Positions 34,381 through 47,154 of a stretch of DNA of 64,000 nucleotides are shown piece by piece. Source of the DNA: Amanita rubescens (Eukaryota; Basidiomycota; Agaricomycetes; Agaricales; Amanitaceae); assembly GCA_015039365.1 (NCBI GenBank), contig WION01000168.1, forward strand, positions 1-64,000, read 5' to 3'. Below the pieces are notes generated by a model. That model ran no database searches, was not told the origin of the DNA, and was given only the letters and a program-made list of their open reading frames with translations. The position numbers were made by a program, and so were the translations under genes. Position 1 is the first letter of the stretch; each line of letters starts with the position of its first letter.

Positions 34381-34743
34381 AACAACCAAAATAGTATACT
34401 AGTAAAATCCCACTTGGATGTGGGTCAGTTAGTACTACCAAGCCTGCACATTAAATTCTGAAGCCAGCTTGTTTGTTTTGTGTCAGCTGACAGTTTGTAC
34501 TAGTGGTGGCATACAATTGTCATGATAAAATTAGGTGATGATACATATTGCTGTGCAAGTAGTACTAATACAGCCTGATTTCAACCCAAAAATATAATTC
34601 ATCACAACTTCTGTATTGCAGGGACATACTATTCAGTATCATATCAGCACAAGTTGTCAAATATACTACAATAACAGCATATCTGATTTACTAGTAGTAG
34701 GAAAAACAGACCACCAAGTGTACCAATCAATTGTATTTGCATT
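34381..34743. other. Spacer between subterminal array and transposase 3' end
   Basis: AT-rich, about 360 bases, with several ACTAGT-containing words but no tandem array and no gene seen. It should hold the 3' end of the transposase transcript. Confidence 0.4.
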
Positions 34744-37700
34744 CTAGAATGCTAGATGGTATGCATGATAATCTGAGAACTTGTTTACATAGAAACCCCT
34801 AAATGAATTTAATGCATCTGCAGTGTGAAGGTCATGGGGAACATGTTCTTCACCATAAATGGGAATAAGATGTGCTGGTCGTACAATGCTCCCCAAATGT
34901 ATGACATCCATGGAACGCTGCTTGGTTCTTGAATCAACTTCTGGCTTCACCATCCACATTCCAGTGATGTCACAAGGATGTTCATCAACTACTGTAAACC
35001 ATTGAACAAGAGCACAAGGTGTGTCTGGGACCCTAGAACCACGTGGAGCTTTTATGGAAAATAGAAGCAGAACTTGTCCAACCCAAAGGCCTTTAAATCC
35101 AGGGAGATCTGAGTTATTGTTCACAAAAACACAGTCATAACGAGGTGGACCTTTTCTCCATGATGGTGTACAATATATTCTTTGATGTATTGCCAATCCA
35201 CCTGTGCCATTTGAATTTCTCAAGGCACTGTATATGCAGGTTGCAGAATGGTAGATATGGACCTGCTGATGAAATGGTGGGCAGTGGGATATGTCCACAT
35301 TGGAATCAGCTGGTACTATGTCAGGATTTGACTCCAAATAGAGGAATCTTTTCACTAAGTCAGGGAAATTTGGAATGGAATGGTCAGCAGCAATTCCCTC
35401 AAGATCTCTTGGAACATGTGGTACTGTTGAAATAAGATGAGTTGGTAGATACTGATTGTACTGGTATGTAAGCTGATGCAGCAGTACTCACCTGGATTCT
35501 TGGGGAGAAGTACAACTGAGTCAACCTTTGAATCGGCAATAACCCCATCATCATCACTCTCTTGAAAATCCCCCATGTTATGGTGAGAATCTGACTCAGA
35601 GTCCATTGATATAGCTTGAGCACCATCAGGTAAAAGTGGTACATCCAATAAGCCTTGTCCAAAGAGCCGTGAGCGAAATGCAGCAAGTTTATCCAATCTT
35701 TGATTTATGAGAAGCATTTGTATCAATTCTTCAAAGTGATTAGTGCGACGCCAAGGCTTTTTAACAGCATCAATATGCTTTGACTCGGTTATTGATGTAG
35801 ATAACCCATTTGGGGCACCAAATTGCTCTATGAGCCTGTGGTAATGCTGAATAGAGTGTTGACGAGGTAAACATATAGGATCAGAACAGACCCCCTTGTC
35901 AATGAATATAGTCCGGTACTTGCAAAACCTTTTCAAGGCATCATCAAGAGCTCCCAGATCACTCTCATTCAATGAGGGTTGTCTGACAATATAGCAGAAA
36001 TCAAGGAATGCAGCAACAGCTTTGACCATTTCTTCTGGGACAAGACCAGAGATGGCTGGTAAAAAAACCTTTTAGGATATGATTAGCTTACTAGTATTTC
36101 ATTCAGTGTGAGGATGTCATTGACCTTCATCAAGGCCTTTGTATCATCACCTGTCCATTGTTTGAAATTTCTCCCTTGTGAAAAGCTTCTCAGACCAGCA
36201 AAATGTGGGACTGCAGCAATACTAGTAAGTCCATAAAGAAAATGAACCATAGTACAATGCAAGTCAGCATGAAATAATTTCCCTTGAATACTAAATACAT
36301 CACCGTCGATCAATTTCATCCATCATGACTTTCCCATAAGCAGAGCCATGTGTCTTTATCATATACTTTTCAATCCAGGTTACCAGATGATCTTTGAATG
36401 TGCCCTTAATTACTTGGTGAAGCAGATCTGGTGCAATTAGTTCATGTATATCTGCTCTGGGGAACATAGAGGTGAAAGGCTAAATGCAAGTTGTGGATCA
36501 TCATGGTAACATTCAAGTAGAGCTTTGCCATACCTTTACATCATCTGGAGTACCCCACTCTTTCCACATTTCTTTACTTGGAACACTTTGTCTTAATTTT
36601 TCATCTATCCTTTCACATCTTCTCTCCTCATCCCCCAATTTTTCATCTAGATCATCCCTATGTGCTAAGCAACTGCAAATGACATATGTCAATCAAAAAA
36701 AGTCAATGCACATGTGAGAAGCTGGAGTTACATGGGGCACCATCCTTGAACAGCACAACCTATGATGCATTGCTCTGGATAGTCAGCTATGTATGGGCCA
36801 ATGCCATAAATTGCCCGTCGATATTGGCCATCTGCACATTTTATCACTTCTGGCTTGCTCATAGCAGGCTTAAGACATTCCAATATTTTTGCAATTGCTG
36901 AGTGAATAAGCTTTCGACGAAACAAACGAAATACAGCAGATTTCATGTCTTGCCGTGTTCCTGATAATAGTTTTACACAATAATATGAGAGATCACTATC
37001 CTGCACAAACCTTTTGGCACAGGCAGGAAGCCTAGCAAACTGACAGCACCATTGTGTGCAAGACGTATATGATTGTGCAGATTTCCATTTGAAATATATA
37101 TTGGGTAGTAATCATGTTGGCCTGTGGCAATGGATACTGTTGTCTTGTCACTGCCAAGAATAATTGGGACAAACATTGCCCCATGGCAATTAGGGTCCTC
37201 AGACAAAATGTTCTGAGCCAGATGTGATTATTACCATTAGAAGTGAGCAAATAGTATGTCAGCTTACACATTGCTTCCATGCCCAATTTCCTGACATAAA
37301 GTTTTCCCATATTCTTTCCTTTTTATCATTATATACCACTTTGGGTGCATAGTCAATCCCATCTTTAAACAATGGGTTTGATAATTGGCCCTGCAGAATT
37401 TTTCTAGGGTCTCTGAACCATACATCATATTTTGCCTTCTGCCATGAGGGTAGACCATCAAGATTATGCATGCTAGCATTTGGATGTTTCATGGTGAATG
37501 ATTTCCAAGGGACATCACCATCCTTAATAGAATCAATTTTCTCATACAAGTCATCATGTGCAGCAAATGGACTACCATCCTTTGGGTGTAAGGCAGCCCA
37601 TATCTGCATAAGTTTGTCAATATTACCACCTGACATCTGATTTTGTTTGTAGAGAAATTCAGCTAATTCAAAATGGGCCCTGTTTTCAAATGGTGACCAT

Positions 37701-38015
37701 GGTGAGGTTGGTTGGCCACTGGATGGGAGTGGATGCTCAGTTAATGCACCTGAGACAATGATTATTACAAATAGTTGTAGAATGTGTCATAATGCCATCT
37801 TTCTGTAACATACCATCTATGACAGGGTGCTTTAAGAAGTATGCACCTTGAGTCTCTTTCTGAGGCCCACCCAGTTGTTGTGGGATGGTGTGCACATACT
37901 TTTTGTGCTTATTATAAGCACCAAGGCTGCTGAAACCAATCCTGCATGCATCACCAATGGCTTTGCAGCAGTAATACCTGCCATGAGGACTGCTTTTATT
38001 TTTCTGAGTTGCCAT
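34744..38015 (-). CDS. Plavaka transposase, apparently intact
   Basis: A Plavaka-clade (CACTA/EnSpm-related) transposase, roughly 950 residues. The ATG at 38,015 gives an N-terminal C2H2-like finger (CKAIGDAC.. HKKYVH). Later exons give FMSGNWAWKQ, GAMFVPIILGSDKTTVS, ATGQHDYYPIY, LIHSAIAKILECLKP, DGQYRRAIYGIGPYIADYPE, GWCP, ADIHELIAPDLLHQVIKGTFK, GRNFKQWTGDDTKALMK, RQHSIQHYHRLIEQFGAPNG, SITESKHIDAVKKPWRR, QMLLINQRLDKLAA, RYDCVFVN and CALVQWF. The DDE core is spread over the middle exons. I followed the introns through the gene and found no break in frame. The last exon ends ..YVNKFSDYHAYHLAF. It is the likely mobiliser of the 29 kb element. Exact exon ends were set by eye. Confidence 0.9.
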
Positions 38016-38480
38016 ACTATCTGAGATCCCCTTTGGGGGGGGGAAAGGAAGTCATATGAATCTTGGAGTTCAAAGTACTAAAGTTGGCAGGCTTACAATA
38101 GTACTGATATCAAAGCTGCTACTAGTAGTACTAGCAATAAGAGTGACAGAGGGACAAGAACTGGGGCCAGGGCAAATCTGAAGCCTCAGGTTGAAGTTGG
38201 GGGTCAGGTACTAAGGATCACATCAAGGCAGTCACCATTTAAATACCAGATGCCAGAGAACATTCCCATGATGATTATCATACATCAGTTGATTGGACTG
38301 CTGCTTTGGGCCTCCCCTTCAGCACAGCTTTGTCGTCGCCGTCGACGCTCAGTGACGACTAGTACTATGTTCAACTTTACCTCATGTCACTACTACTGCT
38401 AGTACTACTACTAAGTGCTACTAGTACTAGTGAACAGCGAGTTCAAGCTCCAGCTCTAAAGCCGGTGATTTGATTGGGGT
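38016..38480. other. Upstream of the transposase: triplet-rich spacer
   Basis: Contains a run of eight G at 38,034-38,041 and many ACTAGTAGTACTAG-like triplet words (38,110-38,140; 38,355-38,430). No gene is seen. It should hold the transposase promoter on the minus strand. Confidence 0.5.
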
Positions 38481-41300
38481 TTCATTTTTTGCGGTAACTA
38501 TGTCTTTTATTAGCAAAAGATACCCAGGAGTTTGGCCTCACATACCGATCACAAACGGTACCTACTAGTCCCATAGGTCCAGGACCCCATTTCTCATCTT
38601 CCATCCCTGTAGCAGTAAGGCTGGCTGTTGACCGGCGGGTACTATGTACTGAGGTGAAGTAAGTGGCGCATCGGCCGATCCTGACAAAAAGAGAAGCTAT
38701 GATGAGACAGGTTGGTGGCAAAAAAAGACATACCGGTTCCCGATGTGACCAAGCTACCGATGCCACGGTCCACCTCCTAGCGGAAAACTGATTCCTCTAC
38801 AGAGCTCCAGTGACAATGGGCGCAAAGACGCGGGTGTGGATGGTCTGTACATGGTGCAGTGTCAGCATGGCGACATGATTCTCTGTCACCAGCGGGACGG
38901 AGGCAGATACATGTGGGACACATGGCCTGTCATTACGGATTACAAGCTGTTGGAGGAGGAGAATCACCTTGAGGCCGAGGGATTATGCTGCTGTTGCGGA
39001 GGCTGTTGCTGTACTACTACCATTGTTGCTGGATCGAGTGCAGCGTGGGTTCGCTTGATGAGGGATACTAGCGGCGCTAATGGGAGGGACCCTCTATGAT
39101 GGCGGCGACGGTGGGATCCCTGTGAAGTAGCGTTATCCACAGATCCCGGTGTCCCCGGGCCGCCGTTATTTGTGGCTTTGAGGGGCACCTCATTGGCGGA
39201 CAACTTAAAGGGTCCCTGGAGTGACTGGAGGGCTGCGACATCGATGGTTTGGGTACTCGGGTTCGCCAACAGGTGGCACAATCATTGGGGGAAGGGCTGG
39301 GGGGCTGCTTGGAGAGGGATACCACTGGCAACTTGAAGGACTGGGGCGCCAGGGCCGTCAGCAGGAGGTTTTGCAAAGTTGGCGCGAGCATCTACGGCGC
39401 CGGATTCTACAGCCCAGTCAAGCTGGTGTCAGGAATCAAAGACGATGCGTCTACAGTTCGATGTTCCCAAGCGGAAACGTCAAATAGACGGTTCCCCTTT
39501 ATGTCCGCACCTACTCCCAGTGGCGACTGTCAAGAGAGCGAATGAACATCGGAATGCCGATCCAATGGAGGATATACCTCAGGTCCCAGATCCCTGGGTC
39601 CTTGAAGGGTTCCTAGGATGGTCTCTAAGGCACAAGTCTTATCGACGTGGGAAACGAGCGAAGAAGTTCGAGTGTCGGTGCAGCCGGATTTGGACCTCCA
39701 CTGAGGTTTCTGATGGGATAGCAGGCGGCGGCGACGTGATTCTGTCACTAGTGGGACAGAGGCAGAAGCATACAGGACACGTGGCCTGTAAGACTAGCTG
39801 CTGTTGGGGCAGAGGAGAATCACGTTGAGGCCGACGGGGATTTTGCTGCTGTTGCAGAGGCTGTTGAATCAGGTGGATGTATAGCACTGATGGGAGGGAT
39901 CCTCTCTATGATGTCGGCAACGATTGGATCGCTGTAGTAGCAGCATTACCCACAGATCCCGGTCTTCCCCCCATTGCCATTTGCGGCTTTGAGGAGCATC
40001 TCGTCAACAGACAAAGAGCCCCTGCTGGAACGGCTAGAGGAACGCGAGCGTGAACGGCTGCGACCTCGATGGTTTGCATATTCGGGTTCCCGCCAGCAGG
40101 TGGCACGGTGACGTTGTTCTTGACATAGATGCACTCTCGGGACTCTATGCTTGCGGGATTAAGGATTGATGGCGCTGATGTATATAAGCGAGATTCTACG
40201 CGATTTTGTTAGAAGCAAGGCGTCAAACAAAAAGACGGGTACTGACCGACTCAGAGTAGGCAGCTCATTCGTTGCGACCCTGCGATCGTCGCCAAACCAT
40301 TTTAGCTGAGCCACCTCTGGCGGCCTCAGCGTCGAGTGATGCTCAAGTCGTGTATGATGCGAGAGGTTTCTGCGAGAGAGTATTTTGGATAGGGGAAGGG
40401 CGAGGGCGTGGTGATGGCAACCTCAAGCGACCAGCTTGAGCTCGTGCCGCTGGGAGGATTGGTGGGCATCGACTGAGCTGGAAAACAATGAGCGTGGTAG
40501 GCACGCGAGAATGTCTCGCACATACCGGGGTCTACAGGGGTACCTACTTGTGGAACGGTGGGTGCGTTATCACACTTGGGGATGCCATCGATTTACTTGA
40601 TACTAGATAGTCATGGACATGGGCATTTGCGAGCGTCGCTCTCTTGCTCGTTGTGGTCAAGCCGGTGAGGTTGTTGTGGCGGAGGTTTAGCATTCGTGGT
40701 TTAGATTGTTGTTTTTGGCGGTGGCGAATGGGAATCCGAGCTCGGCTTGATCGCAGAGCTGGCAGCACCAGAGTCAGGGACGTTCCGCGTCGCGCCAGTG
40801 GTTGCGGGCTCATTAGCGATCTGAAGCGGGTAGGATGGTGACAACGGCGTGGGTGACCAGTGTGGTTACGGACGAGGCGTAAAACGTGGCAGCGAGCGTA
40901 GGTGTCGGCTCCAAATGAGCTCAGCTCTGCGGCTCGGAGCCGAGCCGTTGCTAACACTAGTTGGATGTTTCCATCTTCAATTCATCCGAGTTGCTGGAGA
41001 AAAGATGAGGAAAGAGATGAACGATGGAGGAGGACAGTTTATTTGGAGGCATTTGCATCTTCAGCGAAAACTCTGCCAAGTCCAACTCCGCTGCCTCATT
41101 ACTACCTCGCATGGGGCCATCGACCATCAGCGGCTTAAATTGATGTTGCAAAAGGATTCGGAGGTCCTTTGCCTCAGAACTGACAAACAGGAGCCTGAGG
41201 ATGGGGACAACGTCGGGGCCAAGGCATATCAGAACTCGAGCGCGACATCGCTAGCATAACTCGCGACATCCGAATTCAGTCTCGCTGCTCTCGGTGTATT
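38481..41300. repeat. Internally duplicated, apparently decayed cargo region
   Basis: Blocks of this region are copies of each other: about 38,865-39,280 matches 39,725-40,110 (GCGACATGATTCT.., GAGAATCACCTTGAGGCCGA, TGCTGCTGTTGC). The piece at 39,355-39,440 and that at 40,320-40,370 recur near 46,800-46,950 and 46,210-46,280. The end at about 40,880-40,970 resembles 47,030-47,115. Minus-strand frames such as QTIDVAALQS / QTIEVAAVHA are parallel in the two copies, so a Pro/Gln-rich protein may once have been encoded. I cannot assemble an intact gene or recognise a family. Confidence 0.55.
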
Positions 41301-41909
41301 CGTTTATATACTAGTATGCTTGGCAACTTGTACTATACCAACGTAAGCCTGCCGCCTTTCCCCTCATTTTCACTGCTGGTCAATTCGGCCATCACCCGCG
41401 TCCTCGCCCCCGACGACCTATTCGACCTGCACCACTACACGCCAGGTACGCTACCAACTAACACCTGCTATGCCGTGTAAACAGCTCAATCGACTCTCCA
41501 GATGAAGTCCTGCCACGCCGGGCGCTAGGACAGCTCATTGTCTACAGCATTTGTTACCCCGGAGAAGAAGGGGGGCGTGGTAGGCATCCGGGAGAGAGAC
41601 GGATCTACAGTCATTTAAACCCGGAACACCGGTGGGTCTCTTTCCCGTAACCTCGTCTGCTTCTTCCGACAGGCCTATAAAAGCCTGAAACCCCATCCTC
41701 AGCCCAACGTCGTCAGTCTACGTGCGTCATGGAGACCACTGCTGCATAACCTGCAGGTGCGCTGTAGTAGGATGCGCTCCCATTCATAGCGTCTGACACC
41801 TTTTCTCTCTGCAGTCGTGAATGGCGATGGAACGCATCTGGATCAGCGGTTGTCATTTTATAAAACCAAGGCCTACATAGGTTTGAAAAGGTAGAACAGA
41901 TGCTGTACT
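41301..41909. other. Spacer with a TATA-like site, no gene seen
   Basis: Contains CTATAAAAGCC at about 41,674, followed by a short ATG frame that ends quickly. It could be a leftover promoter. It also includes the 3' side of the dioxygenase gene. Confidence 0.35.
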
Positions 41910-43825
41910 TTATTTAGTGAGCAGCTCATCCAATGTAGTAAACGCTGCTAGGGCTCTTTTCCACCTTTGTTTTTTATCTTCCTCACGACATTCAACTTGT
42001 TCAACTGTAGCAGCTTTTTCCCATTCATCGTCATTCATAAAACCGTTCTCCGTCCATCTAAAGAGACCTCCTGCCGCATATTGGACTATAGAATACCTGG
42101 TTTCATGAGACCTAATGGCGGTGTTAGAGTGGGTGATCAGAGCGGAGGGAATAAGGACGGTAGAGCCATGCGGGAACTCTACAACAAGTCCCAGTTCTTT
42201 TAGTACCAAGTGGCCACCCATCTTAGGATCAAAGGAGCCAACGGGTGTAATAGAGCACCAGGACTGCGCTAGGTTGAGTACATCCACATGGGGATATGAT
42301 ACGGATTGCTTCCCCAGGTTAAATGAACGACATGGATAAACCCCAACATGGCTGTCGTACGGCCTTTTAAGAGACGGGGAGTTAGTCTTGATGGCATCCA
42401 CCGTTGCCCTCATGTATTCATAGTTACGTTGCCCATAGGCCATAAAGCCATCTAATTGAATGGGCTCAGGCTGAACAGGGTGGAGAGGCTGGACTTACGG
42501 CTTGCATTGCTGCAAATACGCTGAATGGATTTCTTGTTTAAGAGCCTGTTTAGGACCCCGTTGGTTGCCTCTGAGTGGGATAGGTGTCGGGGCTCCTGGT
42601 ATGAATTCATCTACATGGGAAAGCCGATGGTAAGACCGATGCGTACCGGCTGCCCTCCTCCATATGATATGCCATGCGCAATGGAGGGAAAAGTCCCTCG
42701 CCTGTGCGGTGCCGTTGGCCTTCTGGTAAAGTAGGCCGATGCCTTGTTAAGGGCCTTCAATGCATGTTTCTGTACCTTCTTCCACCCCCTGTGCTTCTTA
42801 GGCCAGCCGTACAGAACCCCAATGACGTATCTATCTTTGTCAACAAGTAAATGAGTTTGGCTGCATTGGGGAGTAAGTTCACATCTGCCTGATGGTGGCC
42901 CACTTACCGTCCATCCCATGGAAAGTAAGCCAGATTGTCTTGGGTAATTAGCTCTTGCAGGACGGGGTTATCAAGCGGCAGCCCCTTCGTGCATTTTCCT
43001 ACCCATCCGGGGGCTGAGACGGAGGCGTCGTCTAATAAGCTGTAGTTTACTTGAATAGCGTCATTGGTGCTTTCTGCTATCCGCTTCTTGCTAACGCCTT
43101 TAAGACCCGTGGCTTCCTCCTCCTGTGCCTTCTGTCGCTTCTCATTTCGGTAGGCTGAAACACGGGCCCTTTGCTTTCGCTTCTTCATGGACTCGCTGTC
43201 TTTTCTGGGCTCACCATCCTCCGATGAGCTGCTCTCCACCCCATCTGAGTCGCTGAAGCAGCCGTTGTCCCCAGGGCCGGAGCTTTCATAATCAGTAAGC
43301 TCCCCCTCCAGGGCATCGTGTAGGAGCCGCCCCTTAATGTACTCGGCTAGGGATATGGATACGGGTATGGCAGACAGGCCGGTCTTTGTATGCGTGTACA
43401 CCATGGGTCCTGAAGGTTTGTCCGGTTAGCATGCTGATGTTCAAGTGTAGCAGCAGCACGACGGGCCCTCGTGATGGCGCTGCAGAGTTGGGGGACAGGG
43501 CTGAGCAGCGTCATAGCAAAGGGCGCACTCTTTGCCTTGGGGCACATGGGGGGTCGCTACAGGCATGAGAGGCGAAGCCAAAGTCGGCTTCAGCCCCATC
43601 AGGTCTGCTTTGGGAGCCCATGGTCCTGTTAGCTGAGCTGCGGTTCTTGACGAGGGCCTAGGTGCGAAAGGCGACTGAAAGGAGCATACCTTTAGCAGCA
43701 GCGATCCGCTCATCAGCCAACGGGGTTGGTGGGTTTGTTTCCATGTCGATAATGTCGATACGTGAGGCTGGACAAAGGAATGCTGGGTGGTAGGGCCCAG
43801 GGTTCGGCCGTTTGCTACACGTCAT
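41910..43825 (-). CDS. TET/JBP-like 2-oxoglutarate/Fe(II) dioxygenase
   Basis: Family role: oxidation of 5-methylcytosine or thymine bases in DNA, in the nucleus. The start at 43,825 is tentative (MTCSKRPNPG; 136 nt exon, then a long intron whose acceptor is at about 43,413). The second exon has acidic Ser/Asp-rich and basic RKQRAR stretches and reaches YFPWDG. A 47 nt intron leads to THLLVDKDRYVIGVLYGWP, FPSIAHGISYGGGQ, then (after a 36 nt intron) GVLNRLLNKKSIQRI and (after another short intron) GFMAYGQRNYEYM. The last exon (42,443 region to 41,910) holds the core: VSYPHVDVLN with the HxD iron ligands, GGHLVLKELGLVVEFP, IPSALITHSNTAI with the distal His, and RYSIVQY with the 2-oxoglutarate-binding Arg. 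All catalytic residues are visible and the frame stays open with these introns. Fungal members of this family are known to travel with transposons. Confidence 0.8.
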
Positions 43826-44067
43826 GTCACATGTCACATCCTGTATCCCTGACTAAGCACAGGACGTGAATAGGTTAAGTTGATAATCTCTCGCCGAACG
43901 CCTTTTCCTTCTCCAACCGTTTTCCTTCGGTTTTCCTCGGATACCTCTTGGACGCTGAGATTGGGGAGGTTGAGAGCTCCGTCCACAGGAAGACACGCAG
44001 AAAGGTTCATACCGGGGTCTGAGCCCCGGCTCGTCGGCGTGCCCAAGCAAGGGATGACGCTTGCACA
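43826..44067. other. Upstream of the dioxygenase gene
   Basis: About 240 bases that should include its promoter. Short ORFs on both strands (43,834-44,143) overlap each other and are not convincing. Confidence 0.4.
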
Positions 44068-44251
44068 GGCCCATGCCCGCGTCCATCAGCGTCTGGTGAC
44101 CAGGGGAAACCCGCCACTAGCTGAATCAGGGCGAGGCGGTTGACTAGGTAGGATACGGCCATGTTCACGTCCATCAGCGCCTGGTGACCAGCGGAAACTC
44201 CGCCACTAGCTGAATTGATGGGGCGGTTGACTAGGTGGCATACGTTTAACG
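44068..44251. repeat. Direct tandem repeat, about 92 bp x 2
   Basis: Two adjacent copies containing CGTCCATCAGCG, CTGGTGACCAG, GCCACTAGCTGAAT and GGCGGTTGACTAGGT. The captured VPS39 sequence begins immediately to the right, so this repeat may mark the capture breakpoint. Confidence 0.85.
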
Positions 44252-45440
44252 CCTATGGGCTGGTTCATTGACGTAGCTCCTCGCCGACTTGAATATCTGT
44301 TCGAGATGCTCAGGTCCAAGTTTCTGCAAATAACCAATCGTTGGCATGAGTTTGTCGTCTAGATCGTCTTCCTTCTCGCTTAGCCTGCAGCCCATTATAA
44401 TTTTCGTCATCACACAAAAGAAAGACACAAACTCTCGTAGCAAATTTAGGGCTTTATCATGCATCTTTATTCCAAAATATAAATCCTTTGACTCTGCAAA
44501 TTTCTTGACAAAGTGAACATTAGCGTTAATTGCCCTCGCATTGAAACCATTTAGGGACATACCTGACGCTTCCTGAGACCCCCTTCAACCTCCGTGACCT
44601 CGCACCAATTCGGCACGCGACACAAAGAACTTAGCAACGACGGCCTTATGATCAGGTACGACTTGTACAGTGCGGTATCCACGATTTGTGCAAACCGGAG
44701 CAGTTGTGCCAGAGTCAGTTAAGGGGCGTTTGGCAACTCGAAGAGCTCCTCAACAGCCGCCTCCTTCGGAGGCGCGATTTCATGAGATTGATTCTGGGGT
44801 GTGATGCGCACCGCTTGAAGCGCGGTGCCAATCTTTGGTCGTTGGTCAGAGAGATAGCGAACAAGTGTTTCGATTGAGCGGTGGAACTCATCTGATGGGA
44901 TCAGATTTCAGATTTGCATACAACTAAGAGCAGATGGTAATCAGCACGTACCAGGTACACCTTTCCGCAGGCTGACGATTGACGCCGCATTGCTCTGCTG
45001 CAATTTTGCCTTGGCTGAAGAGCCGACGGATAGCCCTGGAATTGCGCTTAAGCCAGGCTGTGACTTGCTGCCCGCTATTGGCATTTCTCCTGACACCTCT
45101 CCTCAGGACCGCCGAATAAAGGAACCCACTTGCTTGCAGGCGCACCCAGTCGTCCAGAAACTGACTCGGGATATAGGGCAACAACTTTAGCCGGATTCGA
45201 GTCAAGCTCTGTAAAGATATCGATCGTATCATCGTATTTTGATGCCCTGAATTGGGGAACGGCGTTCAATAAGCGGATCTGTTTGCGTCTCTTTTCCTGT
45301 GCATCGTAATTTCTCAGCATCGATGTATTTCGCGGGCTACGAAGATGAATGATGTACCTTATGATGACGTCCAACAATCCAAGTGCGTCAGAATACCGTT
45401 CGGCCAACACCAGCTCATCAAACTGCTCCGCACAGGATGC
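44246..45440 (-). pseudogene. VPS39: Captured fragment of VPS39/VAM6
   Basis: VPS39 is a HOPS-complex subunit for endosome-vacuole tethering. On the minus strand, in order: EQFDELVLAERYSDALGLLD, an intron, LLNAVPQFRASKYDDTIDIF, ELDSNPAKVVALYPESVSG, WVPLFGG; then SIETLVRYLSDQRPKIG, PQNQSHEIAPPKEAAVEELF, ELPNAP followed by TAA (about 44,716), LLRFAQIVDTALYKSYL, SSLCRVPNWCEVTEVE; then FGIKMHDKALNLL, LSEKEDDLDDKLMPTIGYLQ and KLGPEHLEQIF. The order is as in the real protein, and introns are retained, so it was copied as genomic DNA. The N-terminal citron-homology half and the C-terminus are missing, and stops and frame changes are present. A related intact gene should exist elsewhere in the genome. 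Confidence 0.85.
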
Positions 45441-47154
45441 CAGCTATCTGACCCACTTGCGCCAGCCCTTCTGACATCGTTTTTGGCAGCAGACCCCTCC
45501 ATGCTGAGCCTTCGTTCGTCGTCTCTGAGCGGCGAACCAGGCACATCGGCCGTTGGAGAAGGCGGGCCTTGGCTTGCGGATGTGTGACCTGGAGATTAAG
45601 ACCGTTGGGAACCAAAACGTTGGCCGAGGAGCGCTTGCTGAGATAAAGGAGACCTGGAAATTGTTGCTGGACGAAACTCCGCAGACCCCTGCCGCTAGAC
45701 GTCCCGAGAATACCCTGTGCTTGCTGGGGATGGGGAATGCGGTTGGGTCAATGTGAAGCCGCTCCGTCGTGTTAGGGGGTGCTCAGATACATTGTCGGGG
45801 AAGAGGGAAGAGGGGCCGTCATGGACGCGTGCAGTATTAAGCCATGCGGCGGCCAGCGGGGTCAAGTTCGCGTGACGGGAGGAGCTCGACGGGCTATAGA
45901 GTGGGCAGCTGTGTGAGTTGACGAAAAAGGAATGCGAGGCGAGATTGGAGGGACCAGGGCGCAGACAGGGTGAGGAGCTGAGATGCGAGGAAGGTAGTAG
46001 CGTACAAGCACCATGCGCCCGGGCATTGAGCCACTCAGACTTCGTCATGGGTGGCTGTCGTGAGCGGTTGCCAGGGTCGGCAAAGTGGTCCAGGAGAGGC
46101 AGCGGATGGGGCTACCGGGATGGTTGATGGGTAGAGGGCGTATGCGTGTTCCTTCTGAGCGAGACGTTGATCGTTATTGTTGCGGGCCAAGCATTAGATC
46201 GGATCGCAAGTCACTTCTGGCAGCCTCAGTGTTAAGTGCACGCTGTTTAAAGTCGAGTATGAGGTGGAGAGCGCAGGCATCAGACAAAAAGACGGGTACT
46301 TACTACCGTCCGGCGATTGCGTCGACGTAGCCAGTTAGCATGGGATGTTGGTAGGAATGGGCGGCAAGCAGCATTGAACAGGGCGGAGGAGATGGCGGGG
46401 GCTGGCCAGACCTGCGCTCCCTTTTGTAGGGCGATGGTCGTTTGCGCCTGGTGCAGGATGGGGATGGTTGCTGAGAAGGCCCACGAGACGAACTTGATGA
46501 ATGAGGAGATCGGGAAGGGGAAGGATTGCTAAAATAAGGAGAATTAGGTGAATGATCATGACGATGTGAGTCAACCGGATCGGTCTTGACGCGAAATGGA
46601 AGTTGCGACGAGCATTTATGTCCACGAAGACTGTGTTGCTCAGATGTCGACGCCACAGGGCCCTCTGGGATGGTATCAAGGAAGCCGATAAGGGGTAGTC
46701 CGGCGTGATTTTGAGAGGGAAGGATGCTCCCTGGCGCGAGGTAGGAAAAAGGCACGGAAGCGGCATGGGGAATGATGCTCAAGCTGGCAAGGACGTTGGG
46801 GGTTGAGGACCAGGATCTTCAGCAAGGTTTGCAAAGTTGGCCTAGGCATTGTCTGCGGCGCGGAACTCTATGGTGGCGGTCAAGCTGTTGCTAGGAATTG
46901 GGGGTGAAGCGCCTGTGGTTCTTGGAGTCATCTCTGGCAGCCACAGCGTCGAGCACGCGATGTACGACACGAGAAACGCCCACAGCGAGCGTCAGAAACA
47001 GAGTAAAGCCGATTGGAGCCAGAGCTGAAAATGTAACTCAGCTCCAGATCAGCTCGGCTCCACCGGCTCTGCGGTTCCGAGCAGAGCTTTTGTCAACACC
47101 AGACTCTCTCGTCTCCATAAATTTATTAACATTCTAAATAATATTTGTTAATGA
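45441..47154. other. Cargo region with pieces duplicated from 38.8-41 kb, no intact gene seen
   Basis: Shares diverged blocks with the 38.5-41.3 kb region (see there). A Pro/Ser-rich minus-strand frame spans 46,303-46,782 (SPSRSPHSSSSSRGPSQQ..), possibly part of a decayed disordered protein. Nothing is recognisable as a known family. Confidence 0.5.

Noticed and set aside
38034..38041. Run of eight G as a possible regulatory or quadruplex element
   Set aside because: A single short run without further G-tracts cannot support a quadruplex and may vary in sequencing.
42904..42925. Apparent frameshift between two dioxygenase exons
   Set aside because: A 47 nt GT-AG intron ending at CAATGCAG joins WDGR to THLLVDKDRY in frame, so no lesion needs to be assumed.
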